From: Mesobacillus jeotgali
GTDB lineage: Bacteria; Bacillota; Bacilli; Bacillales; Cytobacillaceae
Direction of reading: 5' to 3'
NCBI RefSeq assembly: GCF_031759225.1
Contig: NZ_CP134494.1
Location: forward strand, 3,532,501-3,596,500
Length of the DNA stretch: 64,000 nucleotides
The position numbers and the translations under genes are program-made. The notes beneath the pieces were generated by a model. It saw nothing but the letters and a program-made list of their open reading frames with translations. It had not been told where the DNA came from and did no database searches. Below, one piece after another: positions 1-8,571 of the stretch; position 1 is the stretch's first letter; every line of letters begins with the position of its first letter.

Positions 1-42
1 ATTTTCATTGTTTTTTATCTCTTTAGGTACACCGATACGCAT
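1..42 (-). CDS. ald: Alanine dehydrogenase, N-terminal 14 codons only
   Basis: Only the first 14 codons are inside the window; the gene continues past base 1. They read MRIGVPKEIKNNEN, which is the recognisable N-terminus of bacterial alanine dehydrogenase (reversible oxidative deamination of alanine to pyruvate, cytoplasmic). A perfect AGGAGGT ribosome site lies at 51-57, eight bases upstream of the ATG at 40-42. The identification rests on this short motif and on the Bacillus neighbourhood, so it is probable rather than proven. Confidence 0.75.
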   Translation of the reverse strand, partial: MRIGVPKEIKNNEN

Positions 43-251
43 TATTGCATACCTCCTATTATAATAATTGCCCTACCATTTCAGCCATGCCACCACTATA
101 TCATTTTTCCAGTGAGTATAAAAATACTGAAGGCAAGATGAAAACACTTTCATTTTAGTAGAAAAAGATACATTTGGCAAAACAATTCGTACAAATTTCC
201 CTAAAATATACTATTCTGTATATTTTTAATTTTTAAGGAAGTAGCTTTAAA

Positions 252-293
252 ATAAGAAAAAGACTTGCCAAGCGTTGGTTCTTAGCAAGCCTT
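252..293 (-). terminator. Hairpin terminator behind the small gene at 367-522
   Basis: On the minus strand the arms AAGGCTTGC and GCAAGTCTT pair around an 18-base loop and are followed by TTTTTCTTATTTT. It closes the 51-codon gene upstream. Confidence 0.6.
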
Positions 294-366
294 CTTCTCA
301 TCTCCACTCTATTTTCCATTTTAATAGATATGTTAGCAGGAGTTTTCAGAGCCTGCCAGAACAGCT

Positions 367-522
367 TTATCTATGTTCCTCGTTGTTTTCTGCTGCAGCC
401 TTCATCTGTTCCTGCGGTACAACTCCGCTGTTGTATGAATCCATGATTTGCTGGCTTACCTGCATGACACCTTGATCATCGTAATCATAAAATGACTGGC
501 CGCGCTGTTGCTTTTTATCCAT
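367..522 (-). CDS. Small hydrophilic protein, 51 aa, unknown function
   Basis: I do not recognise a family. The frame starts at ATG 520-522, behind a GAAGGAGGA ribosome site, and stops at TAA 367-369. The product starts MDKKQQRGQSFYDYDDQGV and ends ENNEEHR; it is rich in Gln, Asp and Glu and has no membrane segment. A strong ribosome site, a following terminator and its own position between ald and the UspA gene argue for a real gene. Its promoter region would be shared, back to back, with the UspA-family gene at 628. Confidence 0.6.
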   Translation of the reverse strand: MDKKQQRGQSFYDYDDQGVMQVSQQIMDSYNSGVVPQEQMKAAAENNEEHR

Positions 523-627
523 GTAAAATCCTCCTTCAATATGATGCTTGCATCTATAGTTTTCGTTGGATTGTCACAGCTATACCAAGGAAACTGTTGT
601 ATAATATAGGTAAAGGAGGCGAGAACT

Positions 628-1077
628 ATGGCACTTTACTATAAGAACATTTTAGTTGCCGTTGATGGTTCTAAACAAGCAGCATGGGCTTTTAAAAAAG
701 CCATTGAGATCGCAAAAAGAAACGACGCGAGTCTGGTCATGACCCACATAATCGATTTACGCACCTTTGCTACTGTCGAGGCATATGACCGTACAATCTC
801 AGAGCGTGCGACGCAGTTCGCTACAGAGTTGATGGAAAGCTACAAGCAGCAGGCAATTGAAGCCGGTATCAAAGACGTAGAGTATGACATCGATTATGGT
901 TCACCAAAGGTCAAGATTGCTAAAGATGTTGCAAAAAAATACAACGCCGACCTTATTATTTGCGGAGCAACAGGAATGAACGCAGTGGAACGCTTCTTCA
1001 TTGGAAGTGTCTCTGAGCATATCACCCGCTATGCATCCTGTGATGTCCTGGTTGTCCGGACTGACAAAGAGAACTAA
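628..1077 (+). CDS. Universal stress protein (UspA family)
   Basis: A 149-residue single-domain UspA protein. The N-terminus (YKNILVAVDGS) and the C-terminal ATP-binding signature, G-x2-G-x9-G-S around residues 113-129 (GATGMNAVERFFIGS), are both present, so this is probably an ATP-binding member. Such proteins are cytoplasmic and induced under starvation or stress; the exact role here cannot be read from sequence. The ATG is preceded by AAAGGAGG. The gene stands alone on the plus strand and shares a bidirectional terminator with argH. Confidence 0.88.
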   Translation: MALYYKNILVAVDGSKQAAWAFKKAIEIAKRNDASLVMTHIIDLRTFATVEAYDRTISERATQFATELMESYKQQAIEAGIKDVEYDIDYGSPKVKIAKDVAKKYNADLIICGATGMNAVERFFIGSVSEHITRYASCDVLVVRTDKEN

Positions 1078-1091
1078 CCTTACTGAATATA

Positions 1092-1135
1092 CAAAAAGCA
1101 CGAAGTATCTTAATAGTGATACTTCGTGCTTTTTC
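1092..1135. terminator. Bidirectional terminator between UspA gene and argH
   Basis: A perfect 13-bp stem (AGCACGAAGTATC at 1097-1109 with its complement at 1118-1130) is flanked by an A-run on the left and a T-run on the right, so it can end transcription from both the plus-strand UspA gene and the minus-strand arg operon. Confidence 0.9.
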
Positions 1136-1138
1136 CAT

Positions 1139-2509
1139 TTATAATGATGTTCTTGCTTTTTCGATCTGAAGTTTCACCTGTGAAAAACCGGTGCCTCCAG
1201 CGCTGTTTCTTCTTTTTACAGCGTTATACGGATTCAATGCTTCGAAAATATCTTCCTCAAACAATGAGTTCGTCGATTTGTAAGCTTCTAGTGGCAGGTC
1301 TGCGAGATAGCAGCCTTTTTGGATACACTCTAGGACAAGCTTGCCCACGATTTCATGTGCTTCACGGAAAGGTACGCCTTTTGCTGCCAGATAATCAGCC
1401 AGCTCCGTCGCATTAGAAAAATCCTTCTTGACTGATTGGGCCATTTCCTCCGATTTCACCTTCATCTCACTGACCATGCCAGCGAAAATTTTCAGGGAAC
1501 CCTTCACTGTTTTCACAGTATCAAACATGCCTTCTTTATCTTCCTGCATATCCTTGTTATACGCCAGAGGCAATCCCTTCAAAACCGTCAAGAGGCCCAT
1601 CAGGCTTCCATAGACACGGCCAGTTTTACCGCGGATCAACTCAGCCATATCCGGATTCTTCTTCTGCGGCATGATGCTGCTGCCTGTCGTGAAAGCATCT
1701 GAAAGCTCGATGAACTGGAATTCCTGGCTCGACCAAAGGATAAGTTCCTCGCATAATCGTGAAAGATGCATCATTAAAATCGAACTGTCTGAAAGGAACT
1801 CAAGAATGAAGTCACGATCACTCACAGCATCCAGGCTGTTTTCATAGATCCCCTCTAACCCGAGAATTTCTGCTGTCATATGGCGGTCAATCGGAAAAGT
1901 AGTTCCCGCAAGCGCCCCAGCACCAAGCGGTGACAAATTGATTCTTTTCATACTATCCATAAAACGCTGTTTATCCCGATCGAGCATCCAGAAGTACGCC
2001 ATGAGATGATGTGCAAAAGAAATCGGCTGTGCCCTCTGCAAATGAGTATATCCAGGCATCAGTGTCTCAATGTTTTGTCCTGCCTGATCTACCAAGGTTC
2101 TTTGGAACTCAGAGATCAACTCAATGATTTCCGATACCTGCTCCTTCAGGTACAAATGCATATCAGTCGCCACCTGGTCGTTCCTGCTTCTTGCCGTGTG
2201 AAGTTTGCCGCCAGTTGGACCAATCAATTCAGTCAGGTGATGTTCGATATTCAGATGAATATCCTCAAGTTTGGCTGAATATTCAAGTTCGCCATTTGCT
2301 GCTTGCTGTTTCAGTTTTTGTAATCCTTGAATGATGTTTTCTGCGTCAGCTTGTGTTATGACTCCGCACTTTGCCAGCATTGTTGCATGGGCGATACTTC
2401 CCTCAATATCCTGCTCAGCCAGCTCCTGGTCAAAACCAATAGATGCACCGAATTCATCTACCCAATCTTCAGCGGATCCGGTGAATCTGCCTCCCCATAA
2501 TTTCTTCAC
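1139..2509 (-). CDS. argH: Argininosuccinate lyase
   Basis: Last step of arginine synthesis: argininosuccinate is split to arginine and fumarate in the cytoplasm. The 456-residue product carries the fumarase/aspartase-family signature [12 protein letters not shown] (around residue 280) and the N-terminal KLWGGRF typical of ArgH. The start chosen is GTG at 2507-2509, which overlaps the argG stop codon by two bases; the open frame extends further upstream only inside argG. The overlap points to translational coupling. Length agrees with the family (about 460). Confidence 0.95.
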   Translation of the reverse strand: MKKLWGGRFTGSAEDWVDEFGASIGFDQELAEQDIEGSIAHATMLAKCGVITQADAENIIQGLQKLKQQAANGELEYSAKLEDIHLNIEHHLTELIGPTGGKLHTARSRNDQVATDMHLYLKEQVSEIIELISEFQRTLVDQAGQNIETLMPGYTHLQRAQPISFAHHLMAYFWMLDRDKQRFMDSMKRINLSPLGAGALAGTTFPIDRHMTAEILGLEGIYENSLDAVSDRDFILEFLSDSSILMMHLSRLCEELILWSSQEFQFIELSDAFTTGSSIMPQKKNPDMAELIRGKTGRVYGSLMGLLTVLKGLPLAYNKDMQEDKEGMFDTVKTVKGSLKIFAGMVSEMKVKSEEMAQSVKKDFSNATELADYLAAKGVPFREAHEIVGKLVLECIQKGCYLADLPLEAYKSTNSLFEEDIFEALNPYNAVKRRNSAGGTGFSQVKLQIEKARTSL

Positions 2510-3711
2510 ACTGTCACCTTCTTGCCCTGGACCATGCTGTGGACAACTGTTGGCAGTCCCCACAGATTGATGAATCCAACAGCAGCATTATGGTCGAACT
2601 CATCGTCAGCAGTGTAAGTGGCCAGTTTTTCATTGTATAAAGAGTACGGAGATTTTCTGCCTTCAATGATCGCATGCCCTTTAAAAAGCTTGACTCGAAC
2701 TGTGCCTGTTACATGCTTCTGTGTTGATTTCAGGAACGCTGCCAGAGCATCTTTCAGCGGAGAGAACCATAGCCCTTCGTATATCAATTCGGTCATCTTT
2801 TTCTCAATTACCGGCTTAAAATGGGCTACCTCTTTTACGAGCGTAATATCCTCCAGTTCCTTATGCGCCTTGATCAATGTCATTGCGGCAGGAGCTTCAT
2901 ATACTTCACGTGACTTGATGCCGACAAGACGGTTTTCCACATGGTCAATCCTTCCCACGCCATGCTTGCCTGCAACAGTGTTAAGCTCCAGGATCAATTC
3001 TGATAAAGGATATGATTTACCATTAATCGCGGTAGGAACACCTTCAACAAATTCAATCTCGATGAGGTCCGGTGTATCCGGCGTGTCTTCAAGCTCGGCT
3101 GTCAGTTCATAGGCCTCTACTGGAGGCGCCTGCCATGGATCCTCTAATATTCCGCATTCATTGCTTCTTCCCCAAAGATTCTGGTCGATGGAGAACGGGC
3201 TGTCGAGATTGATTGGAATCGGAATGCCATTGTTGGCTGCATAAGCGATTTCTTCTTCACGTGACCATTTCCACTCACGGACAGGAGCAATGACCTTAAG
3301 ATCCGGATTCAATGCTTTGATGGAAACCTCAAACCTCACCTGGTCATTTCCTTTTCCTGTGCAGCCATGTGCAACAGCTGTTGCTCCCTCCATTTCTGCT
3401 ATTTCTACTAGTTTCTTAGAAATCAATGGACGCGACAACGCAGATACGAGCGGATATTTTCCTTCGTAAAGTGCATGGGCCTGGAGGGCATAAAGTGCAT
3501 AATCATTGGCGAACTCTTCTTTGACATCCAATACGTATGATTGAACCGCGCCAACCTTCAAAGCTTTTTGTTTTATGAACTCAAGATCTTTTCCTTCACC
3601 AACATCAAGGCAGCACGCAATTACCGCGTATCCCTGATCTTTCAGCCATTTAATTGCAACAGATGTATCAAGCCCGCCGGAATAGGCAAGCACCACTTTA
3701 TTTTCAGCCAT
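2506..3711 (-). CDS. argG: Argininosuccinate synthase
   Basis: Joins citrulline and aspartate with ATP to give argininosuccinate. The N-terminal pyrophosphatase-type P-loop AYSGGLDTS (residues 9-17) is clear. Start ATG at 3709-3711 was preferred over the in-frame ATG 12 codons upstream, because AAAGGAG sits at the right distance before it and family members begin just before the P-loop. The 401-residue length is normal. Two ARG boxes upstream suggest repression by AhrC/ArgR with arginine. argH follows with overlapping stop and start. Confidence 0.95.
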   Translation of the reverse strand: MAENKVVLAYSGGLDTSVAIKWLKDQGYAVIACCLDVGEGKDLEFIKQKALKVGAVQSYVLDVKEEFANDYALYALQAHALYEGKYPLVSALSRPLISKKLVEIAEMEGATAVAHGCTGKGNDQVRFEVSIKALNPDLKVIAPVREWKWSREEEIAYAANNGIPIPINLDSPFSIDQNLWGRSNECGILEDPWQAPPVEAYELTAELEDTPDTPDLIEIEFVEGVPTAINGKSYPLSELILELNTVAGKHGVGRIDHVENRLVGIKSREVYEAPAAMTLIKAHKELEDITLVKEVAHFKPVIEKKMTELIYEGLWFSPLKDALAAFLKSTQKHVTGTVRVKLFKGHAIIEGRKSPYSLYNEKLATYTADDEFDHNAAVGFINLWGLPTVVHSMVQGKKVTV

Positions 3712-3732
3712 TTTTTCATACTCCTTTGTGTT

Positions 3733-3768
3733 CGAATATTTATTCATAAATATAAATTTTTATTCATG
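3733..3768 (-). promoter_or_regulatory. Two ARG boxes (AhrC/ArgR operator) before argG
   Basis: On the minus strand CATGAATAAAAATTTA (3753-3768) and TATGAATAAATATTCG (3733-3748) lie 4 bp apart. Both match the Bacillus ARG box as I remember it (CATGAATAAAAATTCAAG). They sit between the likely promoter and the argG ribosome site, the expected place for arginine-dependent repression. Confidence 0.8.
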
Positions 3769-3911
3769 TTTATAAAGTTAACAGGTTTTTGGGCACATTT
3801 CAAGATAAAATATGTTTTTTTATTGATCTCGTGAATTCGCCTAGAATGGAAGATGACTTAAAAGTATAGTAGAATGTAAGCAACATTACCGGAATGGGGG
3901 CACCATCAGAA

Positions 3912-4229
3912 ATGGAACAATTTTTTCTTTTTAACAGCCGACTTGGCATTCCCCTGCCAGACCTAACAGAAAACTGGGAAGAGTATGACCTGGAAACAAG
4001 GCACGGCATTCTCCTCCACTGGGAAAAAATTCGCGGCAGCATTCCCGACCGGATTGCTGAGCTTGAAAAAACAATCAACCTAAAGCAAGCCCAACTTAAC
4101 GATGAAAGCAACTTTATCCGCTCATGCGAACTGAACAGTGAAATTTCCGAGCTGGCGTCCATCATCAATGACCTCTGGCTCTGGTACCGCACCCAGCAGG
4201 ACATTTCATCCGAGAAAATGCATCGATAA
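3912..4229 (+). CDS. Conserved small helical protein, 105 aa, unknown
   Basis: Not assigned to a named family. The product begins MEQFFLFNSRLGIPLPD and is followed by alternating charged and hydrophobic residues that suggest two long helices (about residues 40-95). There is no signal peptide or membrane segment. ATG 3912 is chosen because a GGGGG run lies 11 bases upstream; ATG 3894 in the same frame is possible but lacks a ribosome site. It is divergent from argG and ends in a terminator shared with the minus-strand gene at 4270. Confidence 0.65.
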   Translation: MEQFFLFNSRLGIPLPDLTENWEEYDLETRHGILLHWEKIRGSIPDRIAELEKTINLKQAQLNDESNFIRSCELNSEISELASIINDLWLWYRTQQDISSEKMHR

Positions 4230-4243
4230 TACTTTCATTGCAT

Positions 4244-4278
4244 AAAAAATAGCCTGGAGCAGTTCCAAGCTATTTTTT
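4244..4278. terminator. Bidirectional terminator
   Basis: The stem AAAAAATAGC / GCTATTTTTT (4244-4253 with 4269-4278), with an inner TGGA/TCCA pair, serves the plus-strand gene ending at 4229 and the minus-strand gene whose stop codon lies inside it. Confidence 0.8.
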
Positions 4279-4434
4279 GTTTTTACTTTTATGAAAAGAA
4301 TAAACGGAACCTATTATCAAAGCAGCCCCTGTTAATCTCAGCACACCATTCCCGAATGCACTGAGTTGATCAATGGTTAAGCTAACTAGAATACTGCCAA
4401 TGAAAATTAAAAAAATCGTGATTAATAACCTCAT
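4270..4434 (-). CDS. Small membrane protein, 54 aa, coupled to GNAT gene
   Basis: A short frame starting MRLLITIFLIFIGSILVS, with a second hydrophobic stretch near residues 31-45 and a basic tail (HKSKNKK), so two membrane helices are likely. Its ATG (4432-4434) overlaps the stop of the acetyltransferase gene as ATGA, which implies translational coupling. The stop lies inside the shared terminator. No family was recognised; a holin-like or partner role would be guesswork. Confidence 0.55.
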   Translation of the reverse strand: MRLLITIFLIFIGSILVSLTIDQLSAFGNGVLRLTGAALIIGSVYSFHKSKNKK

Positions 4435-4955
4435 GTATATTCCTTTTGAAGTTTTTTCCCCATAATGACATAAGGCTCTTCATCACCATTTGGATAAAAG
4501 GTATCATTCAAAACGGTCCAACCCAGATTTTCATATAGACTGCGGGCAGGAGCATTATTGCGTTGAGTGGTTAAAACCGCTGTCTGCTGTTCCACACCAT
4601 CTACCAGCACAGTTACCAATTGTTTTGCCAATCCTTGATTCCTAAATGCTGGATGCACCCCCAATTCAACGAACTCAAAACAATCCGCTAACCAGTTTTG
4701 ATACTCTTCTGGGTTGAACGCTTTCGACAGCAACCCGTGATAATATTGACCCGGTTGTGAAAAGTAACCATAAGCATAACCAGCCACTTCCCCCTGCTCA
4801 GAAATAGCCACAAAACCTTTATAGCCGTCATATCCTGCATGCCTCATCACTCGATCTCTAATGGAACTATCTTCTTGTTCCCATACTTGTTGGTATAAGT
4901 CCGTTACGTGGTTCAATAACTCTTCGTCTTTATTAATTTCTCTATACTCGAACAT
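4431..4955 (-). CDS. GNAT-family N-acetyltransferase
   Basis: A 174-residue GNAT protein. The acetyl-CoA motif region is seen as VELGVHPAFRNQGLAKQLV (motif A with the RNQGLA turn), followed by NAPARSLYENLGW and a C-terminal strand. The substrate cannot be told from the sequence. ATG 4953-4955 is preferred, since the open frame upstream runs only through tandem repeats; a GGGGGAAG stretch precedes it. Directly upstream lies the 52-bp repeat array, so the promoter must be in or beyond it. Confidence 0.8.
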   Translation of the reverse strand: MFEYREINKDEELLNHVTDLYQQVWEQEDSSIRDRVMRHAGYDGYKGFVAISEQGEVAGYAYGYFSQPGQYYHGLLSKAFNPEEYQNWLADCFEFVELGVHPAFRNQGLAKQLVTVLVDGVEQQTAVLTTQRNNAPARSLYENLGWTVLNDTFYPNGDEEPYVIMGKKLQKEYT

Positions 4956-4978
4956 CTTTTTAGGCTTCCCCCTTTTTT

Positions 4979-5495
4979 TTTGACAGCTTTTCTTGTTTCT
5001 CCCGCAAACCTGTCTGAGGTTGGCTCTTCTTTTGACAGCTTTTCTTGTTTTCCTCTCAAACCTGTCTGAAGTTGGCTCTTCTTTTGACAGCTTTTCTTGT
5101 TTTCCTCTCAAACCTGTCTGAAGTTGGCTCTTCTTTTGACAGCTTTTCTTGTTTTCCTGTCAAAGCTGTCTGAAGTTGGCTCTTCTTTTGACAGCTTTTC
5201 TCGTTTTCCGCTAAAACCTGTCTGAAGTTGGCTCTTCTTCTGACAGCTTTTCTTGTTTCTCCCTTAAACCTGTCTGAAGTTGACTCTTCTTTTGACAGCT
5301 TTTCTCGTTTTACTCTTAAACCTGTCTGAAGTTGCTCTTTCTTTTGACAGCTTTTCTCGTTTTACTCTTAAACCTGTCTGAAGTTGCTCTTTCTTTTGAC
5401 AGCTTTTCTTGTTTTCTTCTTAAACCTGTCTGAAGTTGGCTCTTCTTTTGACAGCTTTTCTTGTTTTTCACTTAAATCTGTCTGAACCTGAAGCT
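4979..5495. repeat. Tandem array, about ten 52-bp units
   Basis: The stretch between the GNAT gene and moaB holds about ten copies of a 52-bp unit, each containing GACAGCTTTTCT near its start, AAACCTGTCTGAAGTT in the middle and GGCTCTTC at its end. Units differ by a few substitutions, and the last one is truncated. GACAG and CTGTC form an inverted repeat inside every unit (about 10 bp with two mismatches) around a pyrimidine-rich spacer. Since 52 is not a multiple of three, long open frames across it are accidental. Confidence 0.95.
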
Positions 5496-5574
5496 GCAAT
5501 TAACAGAGCATCTTCCTTTTCTCTGGAAACTCCCTATAGTTATTCAAGCAATCAACCCAGATTCCTTTTAGAAA

Positions 5575-5608
5575 AACAAAAAAAGATGAAATCTGTTAAG
5601 ATTCCATC
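5575..5608 (-). terminator. Terminator behind moaB
   Basis: On the minus strand GATGGAATC and GATTTCATC pair (one mismatch) around a 6-base loop, followed by TTTTTTT. Confidence 0.7.
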
Positions 5609-5619
5609 TCGAGTTTCAT

Positions 5620-6132
5620 TTATAAATCCTTTGTCAGTTCCCTTACCACATGTCCTATCTCTGGGATGATCAGTTTTTCCATTGCCAGGCGAACGGCACC
5701 TGTTGATCCTGGTGTCGAGAACACAGCCCGGTCATTCACGACTCCGGCTGCGGCACGCGATAGCAACGTAGCCGAACCGATATCCTCTGTATAGCTGAGC
5801 ATGCGGAATATCTCACCGAATCCTGGTATTTCTTTTTCGAAAATACTCTGGACTGTTTCGATTGTTACGTCGCGTTTGGCAATCCCTGTGCCGCCGTTTG
5901 TCAGCACAACATCAACTTCTGGATTGCTGCAGCCCTTCAAGACTTCAGATTTAATCGGATCTGCCTCATCTTTGACAATGACGTAATCGACGATTTTATG
6001 CCCTGCAGCCTCAAGCATTTCCATCATTAACTTGCCGCTTTTATCTGTTTCGGGGGTTCTTGTGTCGCTTACTGTTATGACTTTACAGCGCACCTGGCTC
6101 GGTGCAGCCTGCTTGTGTTCCTGTGTACTCAT
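5620..6132 (-). CDS. moaB: Molybdenum cofactor protein MoaB
   Basis: A 170-residue MoaB/Mog-type protein, which binds molybdopterin and belongs to the adenylyl-transfer step of molybdenum cofactor synthesis. The signature TNGGTGIAKRD (about residues 78-88) and STPGSTGAVRLAM (about 138-150) are present. The N-terminal ~15 residues (MSTQEHKQAAPSQVR) are a hydrophilic extension. Its start is four bases from the stop of the EcsC-family gene, so the two are probably co-transcribed. A terminator follows. Confidence 0.9.
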   Translation of the reverse strand: MSTQEHKQAAPSQVRCKVITVSDTRTPETDKSGKLMMEMLEAAGHKIVDYVIVKDEADPIKSEVLKGCSNPEVDVVLTNGGTGIAKRDVTIETVQSIFEKEIPGFGEIFRMLSYTEDIGSATLLSRAAAGVVNDRAVFSTPGSTGAVRLAMEKLIIPEIGHVVRELTKDL

Positions 6133-6136
6133 AAGC

Positions 6137-6973
6137 CTATAGAGCTCCTTTTTCTTTGAAATATCTCATCTGGTAAAATTTATGGGCGAAATCCGTAACT
6201 CTTCTCGTCAATTGATAATTCGCTCCCGCGCCAATCCCCATGCTAATCAACGGCATGCCCTGGACATGCTTTTTGCGGAACATCAGGATTGCCATTCCTT
6301 TGAAAATCTGTTTGATTGGCTGTTCAAGCCATGTCACGTCTGTCAGGTCATCATTGCCTTCGTAGAAATAAAAGTCCTCTGCTTGTTCGATGTCATTCTT
6401 CAGCTCTTCCCAGCCCGCACTCTGCATCCTTGAGGGCATTGTCGCCGTATGGAAAACCTTCAAAGCGACCATCATCTCAAATGGTGTATTCACTTCGAAT
6501 CCATACGTCATTGCAACCAGCTGGACAATCCGCAAATTTATGACGGCTATCGCGGGCATATCAGCTCCGAGCACAAGATTTCCACCGCTTCCCGACATGC
6601 CGCCCTGGACAAAGGAATAGAGCCTGTGTCGGGCGATTTGTTGCTTGGCAATGAACTCAAGCTGTTCAATCGGCAGCTCCCTCAAATCCTCAATTGTTTC
6701 AAGTTCCGGCTGGAAAACGCGCCCGGCAGATAAAATCCGTTCTTTGGCATCCATCTGCAGCTGTGATCCCTGGATTAAGGAGTGAAGATGGAAAAGCCAG
6801 CTGTCGAACAAGGTGAAAAAGCGGTCCTGCACTTCTTCTGGCAAAAGTGAAAAAGACCGTTCAAGATATCTGTCATACGCCAACTCAAAGTCGTTCGGTT
6901 CATAGTCATAAAGATTGTTTTCCCAAGCACTTAATTCATCCAGCACCTTTTGTTCCCGTTGAGTCAAAGGCAT
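6137..6973 (-). CDS. EcsC-family protein
   Basis: A 278-residue protein of the EcsC family, judged from the pattern around SFVQGGMSGSGGNLVLGADMPA and the glycine-rich C-terminal part (PLISMGIGAGANYQLT). EcsC-like proteins are found with ABC transporters in Bacillus, but their molecular role is not established. There are weakly hydrophobic stretches near residues 135-165 and 235-255, yet no clear signal peptide. A GGAGG ribosome site precedes the ATG. Probably the first gene of a two-gene unit with moaB. Confidence 0.8.
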   Translation of the reverse strand: MPLTQREQKVLDELSAWENNLYDYEPNDFELAYDRYLERSFSLLPEEVQDRFFTLFDSWLFHLHSLIQGSQLQMDAKERILSAGRVFQPELETIEDLRELPIEQLEFIAKQQIARHRLYSFVQGGMSGSGGNLVLGADMPAIAVINLRIVQLVAMTYGFEVNTPFEMMVALKVFHTATMPSRMQSAGWEELKNDIEQAEDFYFYEGNDDLTDVTWLEQPIKQIFKGMAILMFRKKHVQGMPLISMGIGAGANYQLTRRVTDFAHKFYQMRYFKEKGAL

Positions 6974-7093
6974 AGAAAAACCTCCAGCTTATCTGAATTT
7001 TCTTCCAGTATAGCACAAGAAAAGCAGAAACGCCTCGGTCACCCCCGACATGCGCATGCAGCTAAAAACAAATCCATTTCCCGCTAAACATCA

Positions 7094-7124
7094 TAAAAAG
7101 GCAGAAGCCTCTTCGCTTCTGCCT
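7094..7124 (-). terminator. Terminator behind ackA
   Basis: The perfect stem AGGCAGAAGC / GCTTCTGCCT (7099-7108 with 7115-7124) is followed on the minus strand by TTTTT. Confidence 0.9.
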
Positions 7125-7135
7125 GGGGTCGTGAT

Positions 7136-8323
7136 TTATTTTGACAAACGCACAACGTCACGGGCGATCATGACTTCCTCATCTGTCGGGATAACCATTA
7201 CTTTTACCGGAGAGTGCGGGTAGCTGATGAATGCTTCTTCACCACGCACTTTGTTCAATGCTGGATCCCAGTAGATTCCCATGAACTCTAGGCCCTGCAG
7301 GACACGGGCACGGATTGCCGAACTGTTTTCACCAATACCTGCCGTAAAGATGATCGCGTCAACACCGCACATGCGTGCTGCATATGAACCAATGTATTTA
7401 TGGATTCTGTCTGCGAAAACTTTCAATGCAAGCTCAGCACGTTCATTTCCTTTTTCTGCTTCGTCTTCGATGTCACGAAGGTCACTTGAGAATCCGGATA
7501 CACCAAGCATACCGCTTTCTTTATTAAGGACATCCAATACTTCATCGGCAGATTTATCGGTCTTTTCCATGATGTATGGAATCAAGGCCGGATCGATGTT
7601 ACCTGAACGAGTCCCCATCGTCACGCCTGCAAGCGGAGTGAAGCCCATCGATGTATCGATTGACTTACCGCCTTCAATTGCAGCGATACTTGCACCGTTT
7701 CCAAGGTGGCAGGAAATCAGGCGCAGGTGCTCAACCGGACGTCCTAGCATTTCCGCTGCACGTTGGGAAACATACTTGTGTGAAGTTCCATGGAAACCGT
7801 ACTTACGGATTCCGTACTCTTTATAATAATTGTATGGAAGGCTGTACAAGAAAGAGTTTTCAGGCATTGTCTGGTGGAAAGCTGTATCGAAAACAGCAAC
7901 AGCAGGGACATTCGGCAGTACTTGCTGGAATGCACGGATACCAGTCAAGTTAGCTGGATTATGCAGTGGTGCAAGCTCTGAAAGTTCTTCGATTTTTTGT
8001 AAAACCTCTTCTGTGATCAATACAGAATCACTGAATTCCTCTCCGCCGTGAACAACACGGTGCCCGATTCCTTCGATTTCATCAAGAGACTGAATGATTC
8101 CCAAAGTTGTCAGTTTATCAAGAAGGATTTTTACCGCAACCTCATGATTCGGGATATCAGTAACTTCCTTGTTCTTCTCACCATTAACAGAAATAGTGAA
8201 GATGGAATCTTTTAGACCGATTCTCTCAACGATACCTTTAGTGATGACTTCTTCGCTAGGCATTTCGAACAGTTGAAACTTAAGTGACGAACTGCCGGCA
8301 TTGATTGCAATGATTTTAGACAT
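7136..8323 (-). CDS. ackA: Acetate kinase
   Basis: Converts acetyl phosphate and ADP to acetate and ATP (and back) in the Pta-AckA overflow pathway. The 395-residue length and the ASKHA signatures are typical: [13 protein letters not shown] at the N-terminus, HRVVHGG (about 108), [11 protein letters not shown] (about 175), [10 protein letters not shown] (about 206) and FTAGIGENS (about 325). AAAGGAGCGG precedes the ATG. It stands upstream of the ytxK terminator as an own transcription unit; in B. subtilis ackA is activated by CcpA, but I could not find a clean cre site in the 250 bp upstream. Confidence 0.96.
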   Translation of the reverse strand: MSKIIAINAGSSSLKFQLFEMPSEEVITKGIVERIGLKDSIFTISVNGEKNKEVTDIPNHEVAVKILLDKLTTLGIIQSLDEIEGIGHRVVHGGEEFSDSVLITEEVLQKIEELSELAPLHNPANLTGIRAFQQVLPNVPAVAVFDTAFHQTMPENSFLYSLPYNYYKEYGIRKYGFHGTSHKYVSQRAAEMLGRPVEHLRLISCHLGNGASIAAIEGGKSIDTSMGFTPLAGVTMGTRSGNIDPALIPYIMEKTDKSADEVLDVLNKESGMLGVSGFSSDLRDIEDEAEKGNERAELALKVFADRIHKYIGSYAARMCGVDAIIFTAGIGENSSAIRARVLQGLEFMGIYWDPALNKVRGEEAFISYPHSPVKVMVIPTDEEVMIARDVVRLSK

Positions 8324-8545
8324 TTTGTACCGCTCCTTTTATATAACAACCTGATTAAAAATACAGTGAAATAGTACACCTTTATTGTGCGCCACAGGCT
8401 GCGATTATATCTCTCATTTTCCCATTTAAACACTGTCTTTTTCACATTTCAAGCAAAGCTTTTCCAAATTGGAAATGAGTTTTTATTCAGATACTTCTAA
8501 GGATTAGAAAAAAATATTGGCATGGTTTATATACCCGAAACAAAT

Positions 8546-8571
8546 GCAAAGAACCGGAAAAGATCCGGTCC
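8546..8571 (-). terminator. Weak terminator behind ytxK
   Basis: ACCGGA / TCCGGT pair around a 5-base loop (8553-8558 with 8564-8569); only a short T-run follows on the minus strand. Confidence 0.45.

Noticed and set aside
275..475. Plus-strand open frame opposite the 51-codon gene
   Set aside because: No ribosome site, overlaps a minus-strand gene with good signals.
2618..3112. Long plus-strand open frame inside argG
   Set aside because: It is a shadow of argG on the other strand without family features.
4956..5111. N-terminal extension of the GNAT protein through the repeats
   Set aside because: The extension is made of repeat-encoded Lys/Arg-rich text, and a normal GNAT start with a ribosome site lies at 4955.
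4979..5495. CRISPR array
   Set aside because: The whole 52-bp unit is repeated with small differences; there are no unique spacers and no cas genes in the window.
5436..5669. Plus-strand open frame running out of the 52-bp array
   Set aside because: It is repeat-derived, has no ribosome site and overlaps the terminator and end of moaB.
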